NCBI RefSeq assembly: GCF_000724085.1
Contig: NZ_CCDL010000003.1
Coordinates: forward strand, 248,001 to 312,000
Reading direction: 5' to 3'
DNA length: 64,000 nt
Source: Oceanobacillus manasiensis
Lineage (GTDB): Bacteria > Bacillota > Bacilli > Bacillales > Amphibacillaceae
How positions within the stretch are numbered: the first letter of the stretch is position 1; the number at the start of each line of letters is the position of its first letter. Under the pieces are notes generated by a model, which worked only from the letters and a program-made list of their open reading frames with translations, was not told the origin of the DNA and did not search any database. Position numbers and translations under genes: made by a program. Shown piece after piece: positions 1 through 7,323 of the stretch.

Positions 1-8
1 AGGGATGA

Positions 9-746
9 ATGAAAATGAAAAACAAATTTTACGTTCTAGTTGCAACTGCTGTGATGATCGCGCTAACTTGGTTAGCAACTCCTGCTTCGGCTGCTTCTCA
101 TGGTAATGACACATGGAGTATGGAGGTTAATAAGGATCACCATAACAAAGAGAGTCTTGAAAAATACAAGCCTCTAATATTATTGGAAGCTAAAGAGCTT
201 GGTATAGAAACAGAGGGAAAAGAGCTTCAGGCATTGGCGGAAGAAGTCTTTAAAAAGAAAGTTTATAATATGGCAGATGAAATGGGCATTAGTACAGAAG
301 GAAAAACAATAGAAGAGTTAAAGAAAGAAATACATCAACAAAAGGTCATGGAAAAGGCAAAAGAATTTAGTATAGAAACAGATGGTAAGGAAGCGAAAGT
401 GTTAGCTAAAGAAGTCTATAAAGAAATGTTGGTAAGAAAAGCAGCGAAGCTTGGAATCAACTCAGATGGAAAAGAGACGGAAGAGTTAAGAGAAGCTGTG
501 TTCTTTCAGATGGTTAAGAATGAGGCAACAGAACTAGGGATTGAAACAGAGGGGAAAGACCCGCATGAACTTAAAGAAAAGATAAGAGAAACAAAGATTT
601 ATGATACGGCAAAGGAGCTTGGTCTAGATCTAGGGGATAAAAACTCGGAGCAACTATTCCAGGAAATTATTAATGAGCATGCTGCGGAGGCAAAGGAAAA
701 TAAGCTATACCCATTTGGTGATAAGTCGGACATGTTTCACCATTAA
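9..746 (+). CDS. Secreted protein with six 28-residue repeats
   Basis: I do not recognise a named family. The 245-residue product starts with a signal peptide: Lys-rich start, hydrophobic core at about residues 7-24, and an ATPASA-A cleavage site near residue 29. After a short linker come six tandem 28-residue repeats (residues 61-88, 89-116, 117-144, 145-172, 173-200, 201-228), each built as A-K-E-L-G-I-x-T-E-G-K followed by a charged amphipathic helix, then a short His-rich tail. The mature protein is strongly charged and helical, so it is probably exported as a helical-repeat wall or medium protein. An ATG at 15 is an equally possible start; the window edge removes most of the upstream context, with only AGGG visible at 1-4. 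It is followed by a good terminator. Function unknown. Confidence 0.75.
   Translation: MKMKNKFYVLVATAVMIALTWLATPASAASHGNDTWSMEVNKDHHNKESLEKYKPLILLEAKELGIETEGKELQALAEEVFKKKVYNMADEMGISTEGKTIEELKKEIHQQKVMEKAKEFSIETDGKEAKVLAKEVYKEMLVRKAAKLGINSDGKETEELREAVFFQMVKNEATELGIETEGKDPHELKEKIRETKIYDTAKELGLDLGDKNSEQLFQEIINEHAAEAKENKLYPFGDKSDMFHH
189..692 (+). repeat. Six tandem 84-bp coding repeats
   Basis: Six in-frame 84-bp units encode the 28-residue repeats of the secreted protein. The units are diverged in DNA, but the G-I-x-T-E/D-G-K core is kept in units 1 to 5 and degraded in unit 6 (G-L-D-L-G-D-K). Regular length with no indels suggests selection on repeat register. Confidence 0.85.
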
Positions 747-752
747 CAACAA

Positions 753-780
753 AAGCTCCTTGTCATGGGACAAGGAGCTT
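753..780. terminator. Bidirectional terminator hairpin
   Basis: Perfect 12-bp stem AAGCTCCTTGTC / GACAAGGAGCTT with a 4-base loop. It serves the repeat protein on + (followed by a modest T run) and the small minus-strand gene at 804-881 (followed by TTTTGTTGTT on that strand). Confidence 0.85.
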
Positions 781-803
781 GCTAAGTTTTTGTGATTACA
801 TGA

Positions 804-881
804 TTACATTGTGTTGGTAACGATAATGGAGACTAATACAAAAAAAGCCCCAATTCGTACAAATGCTAAACGTTTTCTCAT
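804..881 (-). CDS. Small (25 aa) single-pass membrane peptide
   Basis: ATG at 881 is preceded on the minus strand by GGAG with 8-base spacing. The frame begins M-R-K-R-L-A, then a hydrophobic stretch (about residues 9-22, IGAFFVLVSIIVTN) and a stop at 804-806. The positive N-terminus followed by one transmembrane helix fits a tiny membrane protein. It shares the hairpin at 753-780 as terminator. No family recognised; the ribosome site, composition and terminator support a real gene, but the length is short. Confidence 0.5.
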   Translation of the reverse strand: MRKRLAFVRIGAFFVLVSIIVTNTM

Positions 882-1059
882 GTTTATCGCTCCATTCTTT
901 GTTGATTTTTATAAAAAATCGTAACTATTTTTAGCCGATTACACATTATATGCAGATATAAAGTATATATAACCAAAATTTCTCATTTGTAAACATTATA
1001 TTTTTTCCATTCAAAAGTGTGTGTTACCATGTTTCGTGTTACTTTTCTCATTTGTATAA

Positions 1060-1079
1060 GCTGTAATTATGTTTACAGC
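1060..1079. promoter_or_regulatory. Palindrome upstream of DHA2 pump
   Basis: GCTGTAA-TTATGT-TTACAGC is a perfect 7-bp inverted repeat 58 bases before the pump start at 1137, the right place for a repressor operator or a leader hairpin. No regulator is known for it, and the paralogous pump at 32116 does not carry it. Confidence 0.35.
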
Positions 1080-1136
1080 AATATGAAAGAGGATAGAAGC
1101 TTTTATAGAGAAATATTGTAGAAAGAAGGAATAGGT

Positions 1137-2567
1137 ATGGCGATAGACCAAGGAACAAACCATTCAGAGGAATCTTTTAATAAGATACCTTTATTAATCG
1201 TATTAATTTCCGGGGCTTTTGTAGCTATTTTGAACCAAACATTACTTGCTACAGCCCTTCCGCACATTATGGCCGACTTAAATTTAAATGCAAATACAGC
1301 ACAGTGGTTACAATCTATCTTCATGCTAGTAAACGGTATTATGATTCCTATTACAGCATTTTTGATTGAACGTTTTACAACAAGAGGATTATTTCTAACA
1401 GCAATGGGGGTTTTTGCTTTAGGTACAGTTATTTGTGCTATTGCTCCAAACTTCGGCTTTTTAATGGCAGGAAGAGTTGCCCAAGCAGCAGGCGCTGGAA
1501 TCATTATGCCTTTAATGCAGACCATTTTGTTCTTAATCTACCCTATTGAAAAAAGAGGATCTGCTATGGGGATGTTTGGGTTAATTATTGCGTTTGCCCC
1601 AGCTATAGGTCCAACACTTTCTGGTTGGCTTGTAGAACAATTTCCTTGGAGAAGCTTGTTTTATGTGATACTACCTATTGTGGTAATTGACATTATTGTA
1701 GCTTACTTTATTCTTAGAAATATTACAAAGCAAACTTTTCCTAAATTAGATGTCTTATCCATCATGCTTTCCACATTAGGTTTTGGTGGATTATTATTTG
1801 GCTTTAGTACTGCAGGGAATAGCGGTTGGGGAAGCATTCAAGTAGTATTATCTATGATTGTAGGAGTGGTAGCCTTAACATGGTTTATACTAAGACAATT
1901 AAAACTGGAGCATCCAATTTTGGAATTTCGTATTTTCCAATATAAAATATTCACTCTTACCACAGCGCTCGGAATGGTTGTATTTGTGGCCATGATCGGC
2001 GGTGCAGTAATATTACCGTTACTAATGCAAAATATGCTTGGTTTTACAGCCTTTGAATCTGGCCTCATGCTAATGCCTGGTGCTTTACTAATGGGGATCA
2101 TGAATCCAATAACAGGTAGACTCTTTGATAAATTCGGGGCGAGATGGCTTGCGATTATCGGACTGTCCATCCTTGTTATTACTACCTTTATGTTTACGAA
2201 CTTAGATGAACAAACAACCTTTATGTATTTAACTGTAGTCAATGTGTTTAGGATGATTGGGGTTGCCATGGTAATGATGCCCGTAACAACAGCTGGGTTG
2301 AACCAGTTGCCTTCAAATCTTATACCGCATGGTACAGCGATGAATAATACGATGAGGCAGGTATCGGGCGCGGTTGGGACGGCATTGCTCGTTACCGTTA
2401 TGACGACGACTGCATTACCTGATCAAGGGGTAAATGGCATGATACATGGTGTGAATATGTCGTTTATTGTTGCAGGGATCACGGCAATTATTGGTCTCAT
2501 CTTGGCCTTTTTCCTTAAAGGATCCCGTCCAGAAGGTGAAGGGAAGAAAATTAAGATAGGAAGTTAA
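1137..2567 (+). CDS. DHA2-family MFS multidrug efflux pump
   Basis: A 476-residue integral membrane protein of the major facilitator superfamily, DHA2 (14-helix, EmrB/QacA/LmrB) subfamily, expected to export drugs or other amphipathic compounds using the proton gradient. Visible signatures are L-N-Q-T-L-L-A-T-A-L-P in helix 1, the F-M-L-V-N-G-I-M-I-P stretch, G-R-V-A-Q-A-A-G-A-G in the motif A/B region, and G-L-I-I-A-F-A-P-A-I-G-P in the antiporter motif C position. AAGGA lies 8 bases before the ATG. The gene stands alone. It is a close paralogue of the gene at 32116-33552. The real substrate cannot be told from sequence. Confidence 0.88.
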   Translation: MAIDQGTNHSEESFNKIPLLIVLISGAFVAILNQTLLATALPHIMADLNLNANTAQWLQSIFMLVNGIMIPITAFLIERFTTRGLFLTAMGVFALGTVICAIAPNFGFLMAGRVAQAAGAGIIMPLMQTILFLIYPIEKRGSAMGMFGLIIAFAPAIGPTLSGWLVEQFPWRSLFYVILPIVVIDIIVAYFILRNITKQTFPKLDVLSIMLSTLGFGGLLFGFSTAGNSGWGSIQVVLSMIVGVVALTWFILRQLKLEHPILEFRIFQYKIFTLTTALGMVVFVAMIGGAVILPLLMQNMLGFTAFESGLMLMPGALLMGIMNPITGRLFDKFGARWLAIIGLSILVITTFMFTNLDEQTTFMYLTVVNVFRMIGVAMVMMPVTTAGLNQLPSNLIPHGTAMNNTMRQVSGAVGTALLVTVMTTTALPDQGVNGMIHGVNMSFIVAGITAIIGLILAFFLKGSRPEGEGKKIKIGS

Positions 2568-2672
2568 ATGCTGCAAATACTTGTAAATAAAATAGACGAA
2601 TGATAAGTAAAAGAATTTGACGTAAAAAACGTTTTATTCTAGTTTCAGTTAAAAAAGCTTGCGGAGGAAAGG

Positions 2673-2978
2673 TCATTTATGCCTATTGAAATGGGCATTT
2701 AACTGACCGCGAAGCATTTCTTCCCGCAGGTCTTTTTTTCTTTTTTCCCGCATCATATCATTTTTAATTTCGCTTGTTTGTACGCCTTCCTCTCGCTTAT
2801 CAGCAATTTTCATAAGGAGTTCAATATCAGCGAAGGAATATTTCCTTGTTCCCCGTTTGGTTCTATCTGGGAAAATTAGCCCCCGCTCCTCGTAATAGCG
2901 TATTTTACGCTCAGATAATCCTGTTAGTTCATTTACAATGCCAATTGTGACTACCTTCTTATCTTTATAAGAAACCAA
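2673..2978 (-). CDS. tnrA: Nitrogen regulator TnrA (MerR family)
   Basis: A 101-residue MerR-type regulator. The N-terminal winged HTH contains S[13 protein letters not shown], followed by [12 protein letters not shown]. The C-terminus [10 protein letters not shown] matches the TnrA tail that contacts feedback-inhibited glutamine synthetase, which separates it from GlnR. In Bacillus TnrA activates or represses nitrogen genes during nitrogen limitation. The start is TTG, preceded by GGGGAGGG on the minus strand. A TATAAT box at 3001-3006 and a TnrA-type palindrome at 3024-3040 lie upstream, pointing to autoregulation as known for B. subtilis tnrA. Confidence 0.93.
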   Translation of the reverse strand: MVSYKDKKVVTIGIVNELTGLSERKIRYYEERGLIFPDRTKRGTRKYSFADIELLMKIADKREEGVQTSEIKNDMMREKRKKDLREEMLRGQLNAHFNRHK

Positions 2979-3000
2979 GGTTTTCCCTCCCCTGCTTACT

Positions 3001-3006
3001 ATTATA
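3001..3006 (-). promoter_or_regulatory. tnrA promoter -10 box
   Basis: TATAAT on the minus strand, 22 bases before the tnrA TTG start. The -35 position overlaps the TnrA-type palindrome at 3024-3040 and has no good consensus, as expected for a regulator-dependent promoter. Confidence 0.6.
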
Positions 3007-3023
3007 CATGATTAGGTTTAATA

Positions 3024-3040
3024 TGTTAGAAAAACTAACA
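3024..3040. promoter_or_regulatory. TnrA/GlnR box upstream of tnrA
   Basis: TGTTAGAAAAACTAACA matches the known 17-bp TnrA/GlnR consensus TGTNANAWWWTNTNACA at all fixed positions but one (position 11). It overlaps the -35 region of the tnrA promoter. Confidence 0.75.
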
Positions 3041-3071
3041 TAAGAGATAAAGATTACTGTTAAGCATAAAA

Positions 3072-3107
3072 GTACGAGAAACCACCTCTCGAGGTAGCAT
3101 CTCGTAC
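3072..3107 (-). terminator. Terminator of the FbpA-like gene
   Basis: GTACGAGA / TCTCGTAC arms enclose a second stem CCTC-TC-GAGG. On the minus strand it is followed by TTTTATGCTT, so it ends transcripts of the 3247-3405 gene before the tnrA promoter. Confidence 0.65.
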
Positions 3108-3252
3108 GTTGATCCAGCTCTTATTTATAGTAAGCCTCGCTTTCAGAAGATGAAAAGGACACAAGTATTCTAAGTGGGGTATCAACTGCCCGTAAAGGTC
3201 CGATTCGTTCAACTAGCAGGGGAGCCCCTACTACATGGAGTTCACTTTATAA
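3108..3252 (-). repeat. Intergenic 3'-end repeat, copy A
   Basis: Shares with copy B (11678-11801) the exact 19-mer GGTCCGATTCGTTCAACTA, the end TTCACTTTATAA, a central GC hairpin (here AGGGG-AG-CCCCT at 3218-3229) and a diverged segment resembling GTAAGCCTCC...TTCAAGA. On the minus strand it begins at the stop codon of the small gene ending at 3247 and runs to that gene's terminator hairpin. Confidence 0.7.
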
Positions 3253-3405
3253 CTGGTAGTGCTTATACATTTTTTCAAGTTCGCTTAGTGTGTGTGCTGA
3301 GGGGGCTTTTTTCTTATTTTTAAATGCATCAACTTCGACTAGTTTTTCGATGTAGTATTGCTTCATTTCTTCAACAGCTTCACGAAGCTGGTTTTTCATG
3401 AGCAT
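3247..3405 (-). CDS. Small Fur-regulated basic protein A (FbpA)-family protein
   Basis: Encodes 52 residues from an ATG at 3405 with GGAGGTG spaced 8 bases upstream. The core N-Q-L-R-E-A-V-E-E-M-K-Q-Y-Y-I-E-K-L-V and the ending T-L-S-E-L-E-K-M-Y-K resemble the FbpA family (PF13076), small basic proteins that in B. subtilis act with the FsrA RNA. Members also occur outside the Fur regulon. A perfect TnrA box lies 121 bases upstream, and in B. subtilis a TnrA-controlled small-gene operon (ykzB-ykoL) neighbours tnrA, so nitrogen control is more likely here than iron control. No convincing Fur box was seen. Its TAA stop lies at the edge of repeat copy A. Confidence 0.75.
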   Translation of the reverse strand: MLMKNQLREAVEEMKQYYIEKLVEVDAFKNKKKAPSAHTLSELEKMYKHYQL

Positions 3406-3525
3406 GTATGACACCTCCATGACTAGATTTCTTTATATAATGCGTAGTAACATGGTTCAGAAACTGCTATCTGCATCAATGATTATTCCAAGATTAAGCC
3501 AGTTTCCATTTGGTGTCATGTATCG

Positions 3526-3542
3526 TGTTAGAAAATCTTACA
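3526..3542. promoter_or_regulatory. Perfect TnrA/GlnR box
   Basis: TGTTAGAAAATCTTACA fits every fixed position of TGTNANAWWWTNTNACA. It lies between the minus-strand FbpA-like gene (start 3405) and csaA (start 3722). TnrA-activated sites usually sit about 50 bases before the transcription start. A weak TG-x-AATAAT -10 candidate on the minus strand near 3482-3490 favours the FbpA-like gene as target. Nothing else was recognised in the 316-base gap 3406-3721. Confidence 0.75.
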
Positions 3543-3721
3543 AAGAACTCGAAAAACAGGTGTTTTGAGGTAAGCTTTTATTCTTTCAGGAAATAAGGCA
3601 CCATGTTTCTGTAATAATTATATGTTATGGTATTGAATTTTGAAATTGCAAATAGGTAGGAATTTCTTTAATCTATCTAGAAATAAATATGGGAGAGCAT
3701 ATTGAAGGAGGAAGATGATGA

Positions 3722-4051
3722 ATGGCAACAATAGATGATTTTATGAAATTGGATATTAGGGTCGGAACAGTTGTGAAAGCAGAAAACTTCGCTGAAGCAC
3801 GTAAGCCTGCAATTAAATTGGAAATTGATTTTGGAGAGCTAGGGATAAAACAGTCTTCGGCGCAAATAACGAACCGATATGAACCACACTCTTTAGTTGG
3901 TCGACAAGTAACAGCGGTTGTGAATTTTCCGCCGATGCGTGTTGCTGGTTACAAGTCAGAAGTTTTGGTGATCGGTGGGGTCCCAGAAGACGGAGATGTA
4001 GTCCTGTTAGGGCCTGATGAAGTTCTTCCAAACGGTACGAAAGTTTCATGA
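3722..4051 (+). CDS. csaA: Chaperone-like protein CsaA
   Basis: A 109-residue protein, the usual CsaA length, made of one tRNA-binding OB-fold domain related to the C-terminal domain of methionyl-tRNA synthetase: D-I-R-V-G-T-V at residues 10-16, then [25 protein letters not shown]. In B. subtilis CsaA dimers bind SecA and preproteins and suppress secretion defects. The start is the ATG at 3722, with GGAGG 10 bases upstream. The next gene starts 19 bases after its stop, so they are probably co-transcribed. Confidence 0.92.
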   Translation: MATIDDFMKLDIRVGTVVKAENFAEARKPAIKLEIDFGELGIKQSSAQITNRYEPHSLVGRQVTAVVNFPPMRVAGYKSEVLVIGGVPEDGDVVLLGPDEVLPNGTKVS

Positions 4052-4070
4052 TTGAGGAAGGAGGATAAAT

Positions 4071-4739
4071 GTGCTGGATATTATCGTTTCATGGAGCGGG
4101 GGAAAAGACAGTGCTTATGCGCTTCACGAATTAAGACGATCTGCAGAATATCGGGTGGTTGGATTATTGTCCACTATTTCTGAAGCAAGTGGTCGACTAC
4201 CCATACATGAAATAACTGAAGATTTACTTGACGCACAGGCTTCTTCTTTAAACCTCCCAATGTATAAAATTGAAATGCCTGAAAGTGTATCAAATAAGGA
4301 GTATGAAAAAATAATGGGAGAGCAGTTTAAAGCTTTTAAACTTGAAGGGATTCACCAAATTGCTTATGCTGATTTGCTACTCGAAGATATAAAGGCATAC
4401 CGAGAAATTTTGTTAAACAAGCACCAAATGGTGGGTTATTATCCATTATGGAAAATGAGTACCGCACATGTAGCCGAGCAATTTATTGATGATGGGTTTA
4501 AAGCTATCGTGACAACTATCGACAGTTCGGTGTTGCCATCGGAGTTAGTCGGACATGAATTCAATTATGAGTTCATACATAAGTTGCCTGCGAAAGTAGA
4601 TCCTTGCGGAGAAAACGGAGAATTTCACACCTTTGTCTATGATGGCCCCATTTTTCAGTATCCACTCTCAATTAAAAAAGGGGAGCAATTCCTTACACAT
4701 GACGGGAAATTTGCACATACAGATATTTTCTTAGGATAG
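4071..4739 (+). CDS. Dph6-like ATP pyrophosphatase (adenine nucleotide alpha hydrolase)
   Basis: A 222-residue protein with an N-terminal PP-loop S-W-S-G-G-K-D-S-A at about residues 7-15, typical of enzymes that adenylate a substrate using ATP. The later E-N-G-E-F-H-T-F-V region is characteristic of the DUF71/Dph6 (diphthine-ammonia ligase) family. Bacteria lack diphthamide, so the substrate here is unknown. The start is GTG at 4071, with AGGAGG 6 bases upstream. Co-directional and close to csaA. Confidence 0.85.
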   Translation: MLDIIVSWSGGKDSAYALHELRRSAEYRVVGLLSTISEASGRLPIHEITEDLLDAQASSLNLPMYKIEMPESVSNKEYEKIMGEQFKAFKLEGIHQIAYADLLLEDIKAYREILLNKHQMVGYYPLWKMSTAHVAEQFIDDGFKAIVTTIDSSVLPSELVGHEFNYEFIHKLPAKVDPCGENGEFHTFVYDGPIFQYPLSIKKGEQFLTHDGKFAHTDIFLG

Positions 4740-4777
4740 AAATTTATGATGGAAAGGATATTGGAAAGGGTTTTTAA

Positions 4778-4939
4778 ATGAGTTTAGGTTGGTTTTTAAT
4801 TATACATCTGTTCATTGGTCTCTTTATAATTTACTTTCACAAAAGACTTCCAAAGCCGCTCTCGGTGTTTCTCATTGTCTTTTTTGTTATGAGTCTTATA
4901 TATACCCTGGCTGTTTTGTTTAATCTTTTTGTAACATAA
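4778..4939 (+). CDS. Small (53 aa) two-helix membrane protein
   Basis: ATG at 4778 with GGAAAGG upstream. The frame holds two hydrophobic helices (about residues 3-20 and 28-52) separated by a basic turn H-K-R-L-P-K-P. It follows the Dph6-like gene by 38 bases. No family recognised; the clean hydrophobic pattern and ribosome site support it. Confidence 0.6.
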   Translation: MSLGWFLIIHLFIGLFIIYFHKRLPKPLSVFLIVFFVMSLIYTLAVLFNLFVT

Positions 4940-5005
4940 ATGTAACCTTTTACACGCCATTCCGTCTAAGTATAAAAGATTACTTATTTGAATGGGGGTT
5001 GGACA

Positions 5006-5938
5006 GTGAAGAAAGCGATATGGATTTTGTTAGGGGTAGTTTTATTTGCAACCGCGTGTAGTAATGAACAAGAGAACATCGGTGAATCAGACAGTGCGAC
5101 GGAATCTTTTGAATCCATGGATGAAGCGGAAAGACAAGATACTGAATCATCAGAAGCTGGGGGCGAGCAATCAATAGAAAATGGCGATGAAGGGAGTTCA
5201 GCGGTAGAAGAGAAGGAAGTTGAAGTTGAAGAGAGAAAAATTATATATACAGGTAGTTTAAGACTAGAGGTGAAAAATTACCAACAAGCAGTAAATGAAA
5301 TTGAATCACAAGTGGCTGCTTTTAGCGGATATATCGTGGAATCTTCTACCTATGACTACTCTGAAGAGAGTTCTACTAATGGCAATATAACAGCGAGAAT
5401 CCCCCAAGAGCGATTTCATGAATTTATTCAACTGATAGAGGAAGGTTCTGGAAAGATTCTAGAAAGCAATGTATCTGGCCAGGATGTGACAGAGGAATAC
5501 GTTGATTTGGAGTCTCGCTTAAAGTCCAAGCGTGTTGTGGAAGAACGCCTTTTGTCCTTCATGGAACAGGCTGAAAAAACAGAAGACCTGTTGACAATTT
5601 CAAATGATCTAGCAGAAGTACAAGAAGAAATTGAACAAGTTACTGGTAGAATGAATTATTTACAAAACAGAACAGACTTAGCAACAGTACAAATTAACAT
5701 TGAAGAAAATAATGTTAATATCACAGGCTTGAGTGAGGATGAACTTAACACCTGGGAAAAAACCAAACAGCAGTTTTTAAAGAGCATTAATGTCATCTTA
5801 GCTATGCTTTCTGGGTTATTTGTATTCATAGCAGGAAACCTTCCAATTCTCATTCCGCTGGCTGGAATTGCAGCTATCGTCTGGTGGGTTGTGCGAAAGA
5901 AGACGAAGCCCTCCAAGGAAGAAAATAAGGAAGAGTAG
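5006..5938 (+). CDS. DUF4349 lipoprotein
   Basis: A 310-residue cell-surface lipoprotein. The GTG start at 5006 lies after GGGGGTTGGACA and gives a short signal peptide ending in the lipobox L-F-A-T-A-C; the in-frame TTG at 4988 overlaps the ribosome site. An acidic, Ser/Glu-rich linker (about residues 20-75) is followed by the DUF4349 domain: I-Y-T-G-S-L-R-L-E-V, I-V-E-S-S-T-Y, a V-S-G-Q-D-V-T-E-E-Y-V-D-L-E-S-R-L motif, a predicted coiled coil, and a C-terminal transmembrane helix at about 265-290 with a Lys-rich cytoplasmic tail. Known family, function not established. Confidence 0.85.
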   Translation: MKKAIWILLGVVLFATACSNEQENIGESDSATESFESMDEAERQDTESSEAGGEQSIENGDEGSSAVEEKEVEVEERKIIYTGSLRLEVKNYQQAVNEIESQVAAFSGYIVESSTYDYSEESSTNGNITARIPQERFHEFIQLIEEGSGKILESNVSGQDVTEEYVDLESRLKSKRVVEERLLSFMEQAEKTEDLLTISNDLAEVQEEIEQVTGRMNYLQNRTDLATVQINIEENNVNITGLSEDELNTWEKTKQQFLKSINVILAMLSGLFVFIAGNLPILIPLAGIAAIVWWVVRKKTKPSKEENKEE

Positions 5939-5950
5939 GTTAATCATAAA

Positions 5951-5980
5951 GAAGCCGAACGTACAAGTTAGTTCGGCTTC
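5951..5980. terminator. Bidirectional terminator
   Basis: Perfect 10-bp stem GAAGCCGAAC / GTTCGGCTTC with a 10-base loop and TTTTA after it, between the convergent DUF4349 and SDR genes. Confidence 0.85.
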
Positions 5981-6010
5981 TTTTATTGGTTGAGTTATTG
6001 GGTAGTGATT

Positions 6011-6787
6011 TTAGAAAAATTTACTAAGATCTGGATAGCCGCTAACTGCCCATGCTCCGTCTACTAGAAGGCTCGCTCCGTTTATATAGCTTGCACCTTC
6101 ACTTACAAGGAAAAGAGCTGGCTTAGCTACTTCTTCTGGTTCAGCAGCACGTTTCATAGGAATACGTTCCATAAATGACTCAAAAATCTCTTCACTTTTG
6201 AAGTCGTCCACTAATGGGGTATTTACTAAACCAGGTAGGATGGCGTTTACTTTTATATTGTCACGTGCAAGTTCCAAGGCACCATTTTTTGTAAGCATTT
6301 CTACCCCGGCTTTAGCAGATGCATAAGCTGATCCCGTATACATTGGTACATGTGCATTAAGAGAAGAAACGTTTACAATAGACCCTCCATGTTCTTGTTT
6401 TTTCATTTGTCTAGCTTGGTGTTTCATGCCTAGGAACACACCATTTAATATTAAGTCAACAGTAAAATTCCAGTCATCTAAAGAGAGATCAGTAATTGTA
6501 CCAGACTTATTTGCCCCAGCTACGTTAAATGCGAAGTCGAGTTTGCCATGTTCTTTAACAATACTTGAAATTACTTCTTCGTGTTCTGCTTCTTTGGTCA
6601 CATCTAACTTTTTCCCATTAAAAGAGGAGCCAAGTTCTACTTCTAGTTCTTTCAACCTGTCTTCATTTAGATCTGCTCCAACGACCGTAGAACCATTTTC
6701 AAGCAATTGTCTGGTGATTGCTAGACCAATCCCAGAAGCTGCCCCTGTTACAAAGGCTGTTTTTCTTTGAAAGGTTATTTGTGACAT
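6011..6787 (-). CDS. Short-chain dehydrogenase/reductase
   Basis: A 258-residue classical SDR oxidoreductase. The cofactor loop T-G-A-A-S-G-I-G-L is at residues 14-22, an acidic residue in G-A-D-L at the end of strand 2 suggests NAD(H), N-V-A-G stands in for the usual N-N-A-G, and the catalytic set includes the Ser in V-N-V-S-S-L and Y-A-S-A-K. The C-terminus holds G-A-S-Y-I-N-G-A-S-L-L-V-D-G-A. Substrate not predictable. Monocistronic, convergent with the DUF4349 lipoprotein. Confidence 0.88.
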   Translation of the reverse strand: MSQITFQRKTAFVTGAASGIGLAITRQLLENGSTVVGADLNEDRLKELEVELGSSFNGKKLDVTKEAEHEEVISSIVKEHGKLDFAFNVAGANKSGTITDLSLDDWNFTVDLILNGVFLGMKHQARQMKKQEHGGSIVNVSSLNAHVPMYTGSAYASAKAGVEMLTKNGALELARDNIKVNAILPGLVNTPLVDDFKSEEIFESFMERIPMKRAAEPEEVAKPALFLVSEGASYINGASLLVDGAWAVSGYPDLSKFF

Positions 6788-7035
6788 AATTTCTTCCTTA
6801 AGTACTTTGTGATACGATTGTACTATTGTCTATATAGGTCTTTTCCCAGAATGAACTACAGGAAACCTCTTTTCAGGCCTTGAAGTGTAGATTGCTTGGG
6901 GAGGAGGGAGGTAGAATAAAGGAATATTTGCCGGAATTTCTGTTTTAGGCAATCCAAAAAGTGGAAAAACATATACCAACCACCAAAGATACATAACGCT
7001 TTGAAGAGCACTATAAAAAAAGAGGTGAAAAAAAA

Positions 7036-7254
7036 GTGGCTGAATTAAAGTTTGAAATAATCGAAACAATTGCCGTCTTATCTGAATCTCCAAAGGGATG
7101 GACGAAAGAATTAAATTTCATTAGCTGGAATGGAAGAGATCCGAAGTATGACATTAGGGATTGGGCTCCAGACAAAGAAAAGATGGGGAAAGGGGTCACG
7201 CTGTCAGAAGAGGAGCTATCTTCTTTAAAAGAAGCATTAACTAATAAATCCTAG
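7036..7254 (+). CDS. YdbC/PC4-like ssDNA-binding protein
   Basis: A 72-residue protein starting at GTG 7036 behind AGAGGTG. The sequence L-K-F-E-I-I-E-T-I-A-V-L-S-E-S-P-K-G-W-T-K-E-L-N-F followed by S-W-N-G-R-x-P-K-Y-D-I-R-D-W matches the small bacterial YdbC family, which has the PC4 coactivator fold and binds single-stranded nucleic acid. The C-terminal S-E-E-E-L-S-S-L-K-E-A is the family dimer helix. Physiological role unclear. The 248 bases upstream show no other gene. Confidence 0.8.
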   Translation: MAELKFEIIETIAVLSESPKGWTKELNFISWNGRDPKYDIRDWAPDKEKMGKGVTLSEEELSSLKEALTNKS

Positions 7255-7323
7255 CGTATCTGTAAATGCAGAATGACTCGCATAGTAGGACTTAAGAGAA
7301 ATAAATTTAAAAGGAGGGAGCTT

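Noticed and set aside
2676-2697. Seven-codon frame and small hairpin at the tnrA end
   Set aside because: It lies within the tnrA coding end on the other strand; the hairpin is weak and has no T run.
3440-3500. Fur box before the FbpA-like gene
   Set aside because: Only a half-site-like ATCAATGATTATT is present; the perfect TnrA box is a better explanation.
4988-5005. Upstream TTG start of the DUF4349 lipoprotein
   Set aside because: It would place the GGGGGT ribosome site inside the gene and spoil the signal peptide.
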